Counted from the first letter of the stretch, positions 7,020 through 15,746 are shown. The stretch is DNA of 64,000 nt from Streptomyces chartreusis (GCF_008704715.1 NZ_CP023689.1:5518001-5582000); one strand, 5' to 3'. Notes: generated by a model from the letters alone, not told the origin. Numbers and translations are program-made.

Positions 7020-8591
7020 GTGCGCGGTGACTTGGAGTGGGACAGCATCCCGGAACTGCTGCGGTCCGCGGCCGAGCGGTACGCGGACGTCGAGGCGGTG
7101 GTGGAGGGCCGCAGCCGGACCACGTACGCCGAACTGGGCGCCCGCGTCGAGCGCTCGGCCGCGGCCTGCATGGCGAACGGCATCGAGCCGGGCGACCGGG
7201 TCGCCATCTGGGCGCCGAACACGCTGGACTGGATCACGGCCGCGCTGGGCGCGGTGTCGGCGGGGGCGGTGCTGGTGCCGCTGAACACCCGCTTCAAGGG
7301 CGGGGAGGCGGCCGATGTGCTGCGCCGCAGCGGGGCCCGGCTGCTGTTCGTGACCGGCACGTTCCTGGGGACGTCGTACGTGGCGTCGCTGCGCCGCGCG
7401 GTCGCGGAGGGGCCCGGGCTGCCCGCCCTTGAGCAGGTGGTGGTGCTCTCGGACGACGCCCCCGCGGACTTCCGTACCTGGAAGGACTTCCTGGCGAGCG
7501 GCGACGGCGTGGACGGGGCCGAGGTGCGGGCGCGCGCGGAGGCCGTCGAGGGCTCCTGGGCCTCGGACATCGTCTTCACGTCCGGCACGACGGGCCGCCC
7601 CAAGGGCGCGGTGATCACCCACGCTCAGACGCTGCGGGCGTACGAGGTGTGGAGCGACCTTGCGGGACTGCGGCAGGGCGACCGCTATCTGATCGTGAAC
7701 CCCTTCTTCCACACCTTCGGCTACAAGGCCGGGGTGATCGCCTGTCTGATGCGGGGCGCGACGATGATCCCGCAGCCGGTCTTCAACGTCGGTACGGCGC
7801 TGGCGAACATCGCGGCGGAACGGGTGTCGGTGCTGCCGGGCCCGCCGACCCTGCACCAGTCGCTCCTTGACCACCCGGCCCGCGACACGCACGACCTCTC
7901 GGCGCTGCGGCTGGTGGTCACGGGCGCCGCGGTCGTGCCCCTGCGACTGGTGGAGCGGCTGCGCGGGGAACTCGGCGTGGAGACGGTCCTGACGGCGTAC
8001 GGCCTGTCGGAGGCCAGCGGCATCGTGACGATGTGCCGGCGCGGCGACGACCCGACGGTCATCGCGTCGACGTCGGGCCGCGCGATACCGGGCACGGAGG
8101 TCCGCGTCGAGGCACCGCCCGGCGAACCCGGCGAGGTGCTGGTCCGCGGCTTCAACGTCATGCGGGGCTACTACGAGGACGCGGCGGCCACGGCCGAGGT
8201 GCTCGACGAGGACGGCTGGCTGCGCACCGGGGACGTGGGCGTGCTGGACGACGGCGGCAACCTGCGCATCACCGACCGCATCAAGGACATGTTCATCGTC
8301 GGCGGCTTCAACGCCTACCCGGCGGAGATCGAGCAGCTGCTGGGCCTGCACCCCGACGTCGCGGACGTCGCGGTGATCGGCGTGCCGGACGCGCGGCTGG
8401 GGGAGGCCGGGAAGGCGTTCGTGGTGCGACGGCCGGGGTCCGTGCTGACCGGGGACGACCTGATCGCCTGGGCACGCCGGGAGATGGCGAACTACAAGGT
8501 GCCGCGGGCGGTGGAGTTCGTGGCCGAACTGCCGCGGAACGCGAGCGGGAAGGTGGTCAAGGGGGAGCTGCGGGGGAGGGCCTCGGAGTAG
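7020..8591 (+). CDS. FadD3-like acyl-CoA synthetase (AMP-forming)
   Basis: This 523-residue adenylate-forming ligase charges a carboxylic acid with ATP and CoA. The AMP loop FTSGTTGRPKGA (about 190-201), the A5 motif AYGLSEASG, the A7/A8 segment GWLRTGDVGVLDDGGNLRITDRIKDMFIVGG and the A10 lysine PRNASGKVVK are all intact. The sequence resembles FadD3-type ligases, which activate the ring C/D propionate of steroids, but the true substrate cannot be fixed. I chose GTG 7020 because GGAGG at 7010-7014 sits 5 bases before it. The upstream in-frame ATG at 6942 would place both operators inside the gene. It is divergent from the thiolase/DUF35/crotonase operon and probably activates that pathway's acid substrate. 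Confidence 0.88.
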   Translation: MRGDLEWDSIPELLRSAAERYADVEAVVEGRSRTTYAELGARVERSAAACMANGIEPGDRVAIWAPNTLDWITAALGAVSAGAVLVPLNTRFKGGEAADVLRRSGARLLFVTGTFLGTSYVASLRRAVAEGPGLPALEQVVVLSDDAPADFRTWKDFLASGDGVDGAEVRARAEAVEGSWASDIVFTSGTTGRPKGAVITHAQTLRAYEVWSDLAGLRQGDRYLIVNPFFHTFGYKAGVIACLMRGATMIPQPVFNVGTALANIAAERVSVLPGPPTLHQSLLDHPARDTHDLSALRLVVTGAAVVPLRLVERLRGELGVETVLTAYGLSEASGIVTMCRRGDDPTVIASTSGRAIPGTEVRVEAPPGEPGEVLVRGFNVMRGYYEDAAATAEVLDEDGWLRTGDVGVLDDGGNLRITDRIKDMFIVGGFNAYPAEIEQLLGLHPDVADVAVIGVPDARLGEAGKAFVVRRPGSVLTGDDLIAWARREMANYKVPRAVEFVAELPRNASGKVVKGELRGRASE

Positions 8592-8622
8592 CGAAGGGCC
8601 CGCGGACGCCGGGGCCCTTCGC
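8591..8622 (+). terminator. Hairpin terminator after the FadD gene
   Basis: A perfect 11-bp stem, GCGAAGGGCCC (8591-8601) and GGGCCCTTCGC (8612-8622), with a 10-base loop. It starts on the last base of the fadD stop codon. No T-run follows, as is common in Streptomyces. It probably also ends the convergent I36 transcript. Confidence 0.75.
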
Positions 8623-8718
8623 TGACTCGGTGGCCTGCAGCAGCCGGAGATGCTCTGCACCGCAGCGCTTCATCCGATCAGTTGACAGGCTGCTCCCGGT
8701 CCGGTCCAGGCGGGGTGA

Positions 8719-9111
8719 TCAGCAGGCCCCTACGCGCAGGGAGCTGATGTTGTCGTTTCGGTTGTACTGCGAAGTGTTGCCCTGCCAGTTCCCCACGGGC
8801 CAGGTGGCACCGTCGCGGTTGATGTTCAACCACGTGCAGAACGTCCTGCCCGTCCTGTTCCAGACCGAGGAGATCTGGTCGTTCAGGTTGAAGTCACGCA
8901 GGTCGTCCGAGCCCGTCTGGAAGCGCGCCATCCTGCCCCAGCCACCGGCGTCTTCCCATGCGCAGAACCAGCCGACCGGGCAGTCCTGGTACGCGGTGAT
9001 CGTCACGTCCCGTTCGACAGTCGCCGTAGACGCCTGGGCGATCGGCGCAGATGCCACTACTGCGGCCGCAGCGAACCCTAACGCGGTACAGAGGCTGGTG
9101 AATCGTCGCAT
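8719..9111 (-). CDS. Secreted peptidase inhibitor family I36 protein
   Basis: This 130-residue protein has a signal peptide (MRRFTSLCTALGFAAAAVVASAPIAQAS, cleavage about residue 28) and a mature part of about 100 residues. It carries the beta/gamma-crystallin-like repeats of the I36 family: CPVGWFCAWEDAGGWGRMARFQ, then DQISSVWNRTGRTFC and NDNISSLRVG. Four or more Cys residues probably pair outside the cell. Founding I36 members inhibit metalloproteases in Streptomyces. Whether this one does is not shown by sequence. It is transcribed away from an ArsR-like regulator across a 311-base gap containing a strong AT-rich palindrome, which suggests control by that regulator. Confidence 0.85.
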   Translation of the reverse strand: MRRFTSLCTALGFAAAAVVASAPIAQASTATVERDVTITAYQDCPVGWFCAWEDAGGWGRMARFQTGSDDLRDFNLNDQISSVWNRTGRTFCTWLNINRDGATWPVGNWQGNTSQYNRNDNISSLRVGAC

Positions 9112-9422
9112 GAGGATGGATCTCCTTCTTCGATTCGCGCAAAGCCGGGATATCCGGCCGTTGCCTGTTCCTTCGGGAAGCGCGGCTTCCTCGCTTTCCG
9201 GTCCCCTGAACTATGGGGAAAGGCTGTGTCGGATGACGAGCTGTTAAGTCCTGACTTAAAACCAATGGGGTTTCCCGTCCTCACCGAGGAATGATCAGAT
9301 ATCGGACCTTGAACTGCCGTCCGTTATGACGTCTGGCTCGGGAGTGCCTCTTGGGGTGTGCCGGGTCGGGGCATGCTGAGGGTGCGCTCACGCGCTCTAT
9401 CGCGATGGCAGGGGGTTGGTTG
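9112..9422. promoter_or_regulatory. Divergent intergenic region with palindrome TTAAGTC-CT-GACTTAA
   Basis: These 311 bases between the I36 gene and the ArsR-like gene are clearly less GC-rich than their surroundings. At 9244-9259 lies a perfect inverted repeat, TTAAGTC/GACTTAA with a 2-base centre, the kind of AT-rich site bound by ArsR-type dimers. I see no convincing small gene here. The region should hold both promoters. Confidence 0.55.
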
Positions 9423-10424
9423 GTGTTACGCATTCACTTCACGGCGGAAGACCTCGCCCGGACACGGGTGGCCGCAACGATCGGCGTCGCGGCGGAGATC
9501 TACTACAGCCTGGAACTGCTGAGAGAGAAGCGGGACCTTCCGCACCTGCGCTCGTGGCGGTCGGCGGTCGCGGGCCGGATGGGAGCGGACACGCGCCCCC
9601 TGACGTCCCTGGTTCCGGTGCGCGGCCCCGGGCTTGATCTGCTGGCGCTGATGGGTGATGTGTCTTCTCTGGACCACGCCGTGGACAATCTGCTGCACGC
9701 CCCGGTGCCCCGGCTGCGACGCGAGTTCGAAGGCCTCGACTTCCACCCCGAACACCTGCCATGGGCCAGGCGAGTGTCCGAGGGAGACCGCGACGCACGG
9801 CGGGAGCTCGCTGAGGCCGTGCGCGCCTGCCATCGGCTGACTGTGGAGCCCTACTGGCACCAAGGGCGGTCCGAGCTGGTCGCGCTGTCCACTCGTTGCG
9901 CGAACCTGATGTTGGAGGGGGGCATCGATCTGCTGCTGCGCTCGATCTGCGCGCCGCTGGTCCGCTGGCGTCCTCCAGTGCTGGAAGCTCCCTACCCGCG
10001 ACGGGTCGAGGTGCGTCTGCAGGGCAGGGGGCTGATCATCACGCCCACGGTCTTCTCGAAGCTCCCGGTGAGCTTTCTGTGGGACCCACTCGACACCGCC
10101 CAGCCACCCCGGCTGACCGTGCCGGCCCTCCGCCGACCGTTGACCGGTACCGGGCCGGGCGAACCGGACGATTCAACTATCCGGAACCTGGAGTCTCTGC
10201 TCGGCCGCACGCGAGCTGCCGCCCTGCAGGTGACAGAGGAAGGCTGCACGACGACCGAGCTGGCACGCCGTCTCAACGTAACGGCCGCAGCGGCCAGTCA
10301 GCACGCCACCGTGCTGCGGAACACGGACCTCATCACCACCAGCCGCAGAGGTGGGTCCGTGCTGCACCTCATCACCCCTCTCGGGCTGGCCCTGTTGAGG
10401 ACAGGCGCCCAGCCGCAGCGGTGA
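9423..10424 (+). CDS. ArsR-like winged-helix transcriptional regulator (large, about 330 aa)
   Basis: The 333-residue product has a C-terminal winged helix (about 245-330): LLGRTRAAALQVTEEGCTTTELARRLNVTAAAASQHATVLRNTDLITTSRRGGSVLHLITPLGLALL, a typical ArsR recognition helix and wing. The N-terminal 240 residues resemble the accessory domain of the large ArsR-like regulators common in Streptomyces. The gene at 53320-54282 encodes a relative with the same layout. GTG 9423 is preferred over upstream ATGs because GGGGG at 9411-9415 stands 7 bases before it. The palindrome at 9244-9259 is the likely target, controlling the divergent I36 gene and this gene. Confidence 0.78.
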   Translation: MLRIHFTAEDLARTRVAATIGVAAEIYYSLELLREKRDLPHLRSWRSAVAGRMGADTRPLTSLVPVRGPGLDLLALMGDVSSLDHAVDNLLHAPVPRLRREFEGLDFHPEHLPWARRVSEGDRDARRELAEAVRACHRLTVEPYWHQGRSELVALSTRCANLMLEGGIDLLLRSICAPLVRWRPPVLEAPYPRRVEVRLQGRGLIITPTVFSKLPVSFLWDPLDTAQPPRLTVPALRRPLTGTGPGEPDDSTIRNLESLLGRTRAAALQVTEEGCTTTELARRLNVTAAAASQHATVLRNTDLITTSRRGGSVLHLITPLGLALLRTGAQPQR

Positions 10425-10497
10425 GCCGCCGAGGGCGCCGCAGCATCAGCCCGGCGGGCCGAGCATCGGCTACCGCGAATGCCGCCGGGTTGTCGTG

Positions 10498-10542
10498 AAA
10501 AGGTGCGCACGGTGCCGCGCCTTCCGTCATCACGCACCTTTT
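10498..10542 (+). terminator. Hairpin terminator with T-run after the ArsR-like gene
   Basis: AAAAGGTGCG (10498-10507) pairs perfectly with CGCACCTTTT (10533-10542) across a 25-base loop. The right arm ends in four Ts, so it resembles a true intrinsic terminator for the rightward regulator gene ending at 10424. Confidence 0.65.
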
Positions 10543-10659
10543 AGACCGTGTCCTGCATGGTCGGCATCCGGCACCGCATTGCCCGCAAGGGCCTCGATAG
10601 CTCTCAGCGACTCGGTCGACACCGCTGGACATTGAACGGACCACAAATGAGATGACTTG

Positions 10660-12018
10660 TTAGCCGGCGGCGCCGACGCGCTGGGGGCCGTGGCGGGGGT
10701 GTTTGGGCCGGGCCGGGGCGAGGGCCGGGGTGGTGCCCGTGCGGTCGCGCCAGGTGGCCGGGGTCTCGGCCATGATCACCGCGAGGGCGCACCAGAACAG
10801 GGCGTCGATGCGGTCGAGGTTGGCCGGGTGGTCCATCATGCTCATCAGGAAGAAGCCGGTGAGGGCCGCAAGGCCGACCGTGCCGATCACCGACTTCGCG
10901 CGGGCGGCGCGGGCCGCGCAGGACACCGCGATCACGGCGACGGCGGTGATGGCGAGGAGCCCCAACGGGCCTGCCTCCACCAGCCAGTTGAGCCACAGGT
11001 TGTGGGCGTGGACGAAGGTCCGCCCGCCCGGCGCGGCGGCGGATATCGCGGCGCCGGAGCGGCCGAGCCCGACGCCGAGGGCGTTGTCGGCGGCCAGTCT
11101 CAGCGCCGCCTCCCACGCCTGGCCCCGCACGCCGAGGGAGTCGCCGGCCCGGGACACGGCCCAGATGGCGCCGGCCGCGCCGAGCAGGGCGAGGGTGCCG
11201 AGGACGGCGAACAGCCGGCGTTGCGCGCGGTCGGCGATCCTGGGCGCCAGCCAGTAGGCACCGCCGAGGACGAGGAGACCGGCGGCGCCGGCGACGTACC
11301 CGGCGCGCGAGAAGGTGGTCAGCAGGGCGCCGTATCCGATCACCACGAGCAGGACGACCGCCGTACGGGCCGTGCGCTCGTCCACGCACACGGTGGCGAG
11401 CAGGGCGAACGGCAGGAGCAGCACCAGGAAGGCGGCCAGCAGGTTCGGGTTGGCGAAGGTGCCGGTGGCGCGGATCAGGACGCCGTCGCCGGCCGTGTCG
11501 CAGGCGACGTCGGTGAGCAGTCCGGTGCGGCAGAAGCCGGTCGGCGTCTCGTTGGTCACCTGCGAGAACGCGCTGGTGGCGGCCGCGGCGACGCCGGTCA
11601 GCGCGAGGAGGGCGATCGCGCGCCACGACTCGGGCCGGGTGCGGCGGACCGCGACGACCAGGTAGTGGCAGGCGATGACGGTGAGCAGGCCGCGCAGGGG
11701 TGCGGTGGGGTGTCCGCCGCGGTACGTGGTCGCGGCCGACACCGCGACCAGCAGGCCGATCGGCAGGTCCAGGCGCGTCCGGAAGTCCCGCAGCCGTGCC
11801 CGCGGCCGGCCCCGTACGGGCACGACCAGGGCGATGACCCCGAGCAGCAGGGCGAGCCTGGTCGGCGTCAGGATGCCCGCGAGGGGGTCGTCCGGGAAGA
11901 AGTCCGTGGCGGAGTCGAGCAGCACGACGGCCACCGCGCCCAGCGGCACGAACTGAACGAACCTGACGAGCGCCGACGGCTGTCCGGCGCCCGCCGCCGC
12001 GCTGTGCTCGGATGCCAT
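10660..12018 (-). CDS. O-antigen ligase (WaaL-like) family polytopic membrane protein
   Basis: From ATG 12018 the product has 452 residues with about ten or eleven hydrophobic segments. The large extracytoplasmic loop before the last third contains RGQAWEAALRLAADNALGVGLGRSG and TFVHAHNLWLNWLVEAGPLGLL, with the His of the H-x-H-N-x-x-L motif that marks the Wzy_C/WaaL superfamily. Such proteins transfer or polymerise lipid-linked glycans at the outer face of the membrane. In Streptomyces the acceptor is unknown. The frame is open 44 codons further upstream, but those codons are Arg/Pro/Gly-rich and precede the first membrane helix. It lies downstream of afsS on the same strand, separated by a strong hairpin, so co-transcription is unlikely. 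Confidence 0.8.
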   Translation of the reverse strand: MASEHSAAAGAGQPSALVRFVQFVPLGAVAVVLLDSATDFFPDDPLAGILTPTRLALLLGVIALVVPVRGRPRARLRDFRTRLDLPIGLLVAVSAATTYRGGHPTAPLRGLLTVIACHYLVVAVRRTRPESWRAIALLALTGVAAAATSAFSQVTNETPTGFCRTGLLTDVACDTAGDGVLIRATGTFANPNLLAAFLVLLLPFALLATVCVDERTARTAVVLLVVIGYGALLTTFSRAGYVAGAAGLLVLGGAYWLAPRIADRAQRRLFAVLGTLALLGAAGAIWAVSRAGDSLGVRGQAWEAALRLAADNALGVGLGRSGAAISAAAPGGRTFVHAHNLWLNWLVEAGPLGLLAITAVAVIAVSCAARAARAKSVIGTVGLAALTGFFLMSMMDHPANLDRIDALFWCALAVIMAETPATWRDRTGTTPALAPARPKHPRHGPQRVGAAG

Positions 12019-12151
12019 GACACCCGAGCGTGCCGGTCGGGTGCGACGACCGGGTGTCGGGAGGGGGAACGACGCACAGAGACCGCGGGGACACGCCATT
12101 GCGCCGGCCTCACGGCGGACGCCGCGAGCGCCGGCGCCCGCCGGACACACG

Positions 12152-12190
12152 TCGGCCGCGGTGGCTCCCCCTCCGAGCCGCCGCGGCCGA
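12152..12190 (-). terminator. Hairpin terminator after afsS
   Basis: TCGGCCGCGGTGGCTC (12152-12167) pairs with GAGCCGCCGCGGCCGA (12175-12190) over 16 bp with one G-U wobble and a 7-base loop. It lies 18 bases past the afsS stop in the direction of transcription. Confidence 0.7.
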
Positions 12191-12207
12191 TCCCCGTGCG
12201 ATGAGGC

Positions 12208-12405
12208 CTACTTGTCGTTCAGCTTCAGCTTCGCGGGCCCCGCCGGCATGGCGTTGTTGAGCGTGGTGATCTCCTCGTCAGCGGCAGCCGGCTCGCTGGG
12301 CATGGCGTTGTTCAGGGTGGTGATCTTCTCGTCCGCGGCGGCCGGCTCGCCCGGCATCGCGTTGTTGTCCGGAGAGACGGTCGCGTCCTTCTTCTTGTCG
12401 CTCAT
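12208..12405 (-). CDS. afsS: AfsS (AfsR2), small activator of secondary metabolism
   Basis: This 65-residue protein is recognised by its three near-identical units, NNAMPxxPAAADEKITTL, repeating every 18 residues. The TLNNAMP repeats are the hallmark of AfsS, which is 63 residues in S. coelicolor. ATG 12405 is preceded by AGGAA about 9 bases upstream. An upstream in-frame ATG would add a 30-residue Arg-rich extension not seen in AfsS. AfsS is the output of the AfsK-AfsR cascade: phosphorylated AfsR switches on afsS, and raised AfsS increases antibiotic production by an unresolved mechanism. It lies 214 bases downstream of afsR on the same strand, the arrangement known in S. coelicolor. Confidence 0.95.
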   Translation of the reverse strand: MSDKKKDATVSPDNNAMPGEPAAADEKITTLNNAMPSEPAAADEEITTLNNAMPAGPAKLKLNDK

Positions 12406-12539
12406 GGGCTCGTGTTCCTCTGTTTCGGCGATGAGTGAGGAACGCCCGCCCGGGGATTCCCCCGCGGATCGCCGGACGGGCGTTCGGAGCCGCACAGTAA
12501 TCGGTCGGGCTCCGGGTCCGACCGTCTGCCCCCCGACGC

Positions 12540-12600
12540 GACGGTCTGACAGGTATGAGACTGCCGGGTGGAGATAAACGAACGCTTAACGCTCACAATC
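12540..12600 (-). promoter_or_regulatory. afsS promoter region with probable AfsR/PhoP site
   Basis: Read on the minus strand, GAGCGTTAAGCGTTCGTTTATC contains two GCGTT words 7 bp apart, followed after 17 bp from GTTTAT by ATACCT, a plausible -10. In S. coelicolor, AfsR and PhoP bind overlapping direct repeats at the -35 of afsS, and this segment fits that place. The exact half-sites are my reading. Confidence 0.55.
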
Positions 12601-12619
12601 CCCAGGTCAGCGGCCCGGG

Positions 12620-15580
12620 TTACGCCGCCGCGGCCGAGCTGAGCAGTGCGCGCACCGCGTTGGCCTCCCCGGCGCCGTTCTGCTCGTACAGGCTCAGGGC
12701 CTCACGCCAGCAGGCCCGGGCCCGGTCCGCCTGACCGAGCGCGTAGAGCGAACGCCCCAGCAGGGTGAGGACGTTGCCCTGCATCCGGTCGCCGCCGATA
12801 CAGCCCAGCGCGAGCGCCTGTTCGGCGTGCTGGGCGGCCTGCGACGGGCGGCGGTCGGCCGCGTGCACCTCGGCGATGCGGAAGTGGGTGACGCCCTCCC
12901 ACAGCCGCTGCCGATGGCCGTTGAAGATGCCGAGGGCGTCGGAGAACTGGCTGAGCGCCTCGGTGTAACGGCCCGCGCGGGTCAGGGCGACGCCGAGCGC
13001 GAAGTGACCGTTGGCCAGGCGCACCGTCCGGCCGATCTCGGTGTGCACGGCGAGCCCGTGCTGCGCCATCTCCACGGCCTTCGCGATGTTGCCCATGCCC
13101 AGGTGGGCGCGGGACAGGTTGCCGAGGACGGTGGCCTCGAAGGGCCGGTTCCCCGCCGCCCGCAGACCTTCGAGGGCCTGGTCGAAGAAGACCTTGCCGT
13201 CGGCGAACCGGCTCTCGTGCAGGCAGATGAGGCCCCGGTTGTTGGCCACCCAGCTGAGGGCGGTGGAGTCCTGCGCGCTCCCGGCGAGTTCCATGGCGAC
13301 GCGGGCCTCCTGCTCGGCCGGCTGGATGCGTCCGGAGACCAGCAGCACGTCGCTGAGCACCGTCCGGGCCCTGCCCTCCGCCCGGTCGTGGCCGTCCGCC
13401 CGGGTGGCTTCGCAGGTCGCCCTCGCCGTCATCTCGTACTGATGCGAGTTGGCCCCGGACTCGGTCAGGTCCTTCGCCGCCCAGAGCAGATCGACCGCCC
13501 GCCGCAGCCGCTCCGTTCCCGCCGCCTGCCGTACGCAGGCCAGCAGTTGCCCGGCCTCCGTGTACAGCCAGTCGAGGGCCGCCGTCCCCTCGTCGAAGCT
13601 CAGCCCCGGATAGCGGGTCGGCTCCAGGTCGTCGGTCAGCCGGTCCCCGGGGTGCTCGATGGCGTACACCTGCGCGGTCGTGGCCAGATAGAAGTCCAGC
13701 AACCGCGACAACGCCCCCTCCCGCTCGCTCGGCGGCTGTTCGTCGCGTTCCGCGCACGCACGCGCGTAGAGTCGCACCAGATCGTGGTACCGGTACCGGC
13801 CCGGTGCCGCCGACTCCAGCAGGGATGTGTCGACGAGGGCCTCCAGCAGGTCCTCCGTCTCGTCCACCGGCAGGTCCAGCACCGCGGCCGCCGCCGCCAG
13901 CGAGATGTCGGGGCCGTCGGCGAGGCCCAGCAGGCGGAAGGCGCGGGCCTGGGCGGGGTCCATCGCGCCGTAGCCCAGCTCGAACGTGGCCTTCACCGCG
14001 AGGTCGCCTGCCTGGAGTTCGTCGAGGCGGCGGCGTTCGTCCGCGAGCTTCGCCGCCAGCACCGACACCGTCCACGTGCGCCGCGCCGCGAGCCGGGACG
14101 CCGCGATGCGGATCGCCAGCGGCAGGAAGCCGCACGCCGCGACCACGTCCAGCGCGGCCTTCCGCTCGGAGGCCACCCGCTCCTCGCCCACGATCTTCGT
14201 GAACAGGGACAGCGCCTCGTCCGGGGACATCACGTCCAGGTCGACCAGATGGGCGCCCGCGAGGTCGACCATGCGGACCCTGGAGGTCACCAGCGCCGCA
14301 CAGCCCTCCGTGCCCGGCAGCAACGGCCGTACCTGGGCGGCGTCCCTGGCGTTGTCCAGCAGGACCAGCACCCGCCGGCCGTCCAGCACCGAGCGGTAGA
14401 GCGCGGCACGCTCCTCCAGGGAGTCCGGGATCGCCGAGTCGGCGGTGCCGAGGGCCCGGAGGAAGGAGCCCAGCACCGTCTCCGGCTCCGCCGCGCGCGG
14501 GCCTGCGCCCTGGAGGTCGACGTAGAGCTGGCCGTCGGGGAAGGCGGAGCGCGCCTGGTGCGCCACATGGACCGCCAGCGTCGTCTTGCCCACACCGCCG
14601 ATGCCCGCCAGCGCCGACACCGCCATCACCCGCCCCTCGGCCGAGGCGAGGACCTCGCCGAGCTCCGAGACGAAGGAGGCGCGACCGGTGAAGTCGGGCA
14701 CCGTGGCGGGGAGTTGGGCAGGACGGACCGGGACCGCGGCCGGTTCGGCAGCGGGCGCCGACGGTTCCGCGAGAGCCGGGTCCGCCTGGAGGATGCGCTG
14801 CTGGAGCTCCTTGAGGCCGGGGCGCGGGTCGACGCCGAGCTCGTCCGCCAGCAGCCGGCGCGTGTCCGCGTACACGGCCAGCGCCTCCGCCTGCCGGCCG
14901 CTGCGGTACAGCGCCAGCATCAGCAGCTCCCGCAGCCGCTCGCGCAGCGGGTGCTCGGCGGTCAGCGCCGTCAGCTCCGAGACCGCCTCCGCGTGGCAGC
15001 CCTGCTCCAGGTCCATGTCGAGGCGGGATTCGAGGAGTTGGAGGCGCCACTCCTCCAGGCGGACCCGCTGGGCCTCGGCGTACGGCCCCGGAACCCCCGC
15101 CAGCACCTCGCCGTCCCACAGCGCCAGTGCCCGCGCGAGCACCTCCCGCGCCTGGCACAGATCCCCGGCGCCGCGGGCCTTCTCAGCCTCCGCCGCCAGC
15201 TCCTGCGCCACCCCGAGGTCCAGCGCGCCCTCGGGCAGCCCCCGCACCGCGTAGCCGCCGGACTCGCTGACCAGGACACCGGCGTCGAGGATCTTGCGCA
15301 GCCGGGAGGCGTACGTGCGCAGCGCCGCCAGCGCCTGCGACGGCGGCTCCTCGCCCCACACGGCGTCGATCAGCTCCGCCGCGGTCGCCGTACGGCCCTC
15401 GCGCAGCAGCAGGGCGGCGAGCAGGGCGCGTTGCTGGGGGGAGCCGGTGGCCAGCTGTTCCTCGCCGCGCCACGCGCGCACCGGACCGAGCACGCCGAAG
15501 CGCAGCGCCGCCGCCGGCTCCGCCGCATCTTGCGCGGAGCCGGGACGCCTCTGCTCCGGCACTCGCGGTACCCCGTCCAT
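12620..15580 (-). CDS. afsR: AfsR, SARP-family pleiotropic regulator with NB-ARC ATPase and TPR domains
   Basis: At 986 residues it is almost exactly the length of S. coelicolor AfsR (993) and very close to it in sequence. Layout: winged-helix OmpR-like DNA-binding domain (about 26-115), BTAD domain (118-265), NB-ARC ATPase with Walker A GIGGVGKTT at 326-334 and LVLLDNARDAAQVRPLLPG further on, then TPRs (about 690-975). It is phosphorylated by AfsK, binds the afsS promoter and hydrolyses ATP. It integrates kinase and phosphate signals to raise antibiotic synthesis. AGGGGGA precedes the ATG at 15580. Its promoter faces that of the amidohydrolase gene. The upstream space holds the catabolic operator at 15732-15746, about 150 bases from the afsR start. 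Confidence 0.96.
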   Translation of the reverse strand: MDGVPRVPEQRRPGSAQDAAEPAAALRFGVLGPVRAWRGEEQLATGSPQQRALLAALLLREGRTATAAELIDAVWGEEPPSQALAALRTYASRLRKILDAGVLVSESGGYAVRGLPEGALDLGVAQELAAEAEKARGAGDLCQAREVLARALALWDGEVLAGVPGPYAEAQRVRLEEWRLQLLESRLDMDLEQGCHAEAVSELTALTAEHPLRERLRELLMLALYRSGRQAEALAVYADTRRLLADELGVDPRPGLKELQQRILQADPALAEPSAPAAEPAAVPVRPAQLPATVPDFTGRASFVSELGEVLASAEGRVMAVSALAGIGGVGKTTLAVHVAHQARSAFPDGQLYVDLQGAGPRAAEPETVLGSFLRALGTADSAIPDSLEERAALYRSVLDGRRVLVLLDNARDAAQVRPLLPGTEGCAALVTSRVRMVDLAGAHLVDLDVMSPDEALSLFTKIVGEERVASERKAALDVVAACGFLPLAIRIAASRLAARRTWTVSVLAAKLADERRRLDELQAGDLAVKATFELGYGAMDPAQARAFRLLGLADGPDISLAAAAAVLDLPVDETEDLLEALVDTSLLESAAPGRYRYHDLVRLYARACAERDEQPPSEREGALSRLLDFYLATTAQVYAIEHPGDRLTDDLEPTRYPGLSFDEGTAALDWLYTEAGQLLACVRQAAGTERLRRAVDLLWAAKDLTESGANSHQYEMTARATCEATRADGHDRAEGRARTVLSDVLLVSGRIQPAEQEARVAMELAGSAQDSTALSWVANNRGLICLHESRFADGKVFFDQALEGLRAAGNRPFEATVLGNLSRAHLGMGNIAKAVEMAQHGLAVHTEIGRTVRLANGHFALGVALTRAGRYTEALSQFSDALGIFNGHRQRLWEGVTHFRIAEVHAADRRPSQAAQHAEQALALGCIGGDRMQGNVLTLLGRSLYALGQADRARACWREALSLYEQNGAGEANAVRALLSSAAAA

Positions 15581-15731
15581 CGCAGTCCCCCTAGGGCCCG
15601 TTTACATCTCCGCCAGTTTGCCTTGTTCATGGCAGATGCGTCAGCCGGGGAGAGGCTGATCACAGCCAGGCGCGCGGGATATCACAAGGCCCTCACGAGG
15701 TCTTCGCACGGCGGGGTGTATCACCGCACAG

Positions 15732-15746
15732 CTGACGGACCGTCAG
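15732..15746. promoter_or_regulatory. Operator copy 3, perfect palindrome CTGACGG-A-CCGTCAG
   Basis: The best copy of the set, with 7-bp arms around one base. CTGACG at 15732-15737 stands 17 bp before TACCGT (15755-15760), a -10-like word ending 7 bases before the amidohydrolase ATG. The operator would then overlap the -35 of a leaderless promoter, a classic repressor position. It lies between afsR and the amidohydrolase gene. Confidence 0.75.

Noticed and set aside
12208..12495. A 95-residue version of AfsS
   Set aside because: The upstream ATG adds an Arg/Ser-rich extension unlike AfsS and has no ribosome site, whereas ATG 12405 has AGGAA and gives the known length.
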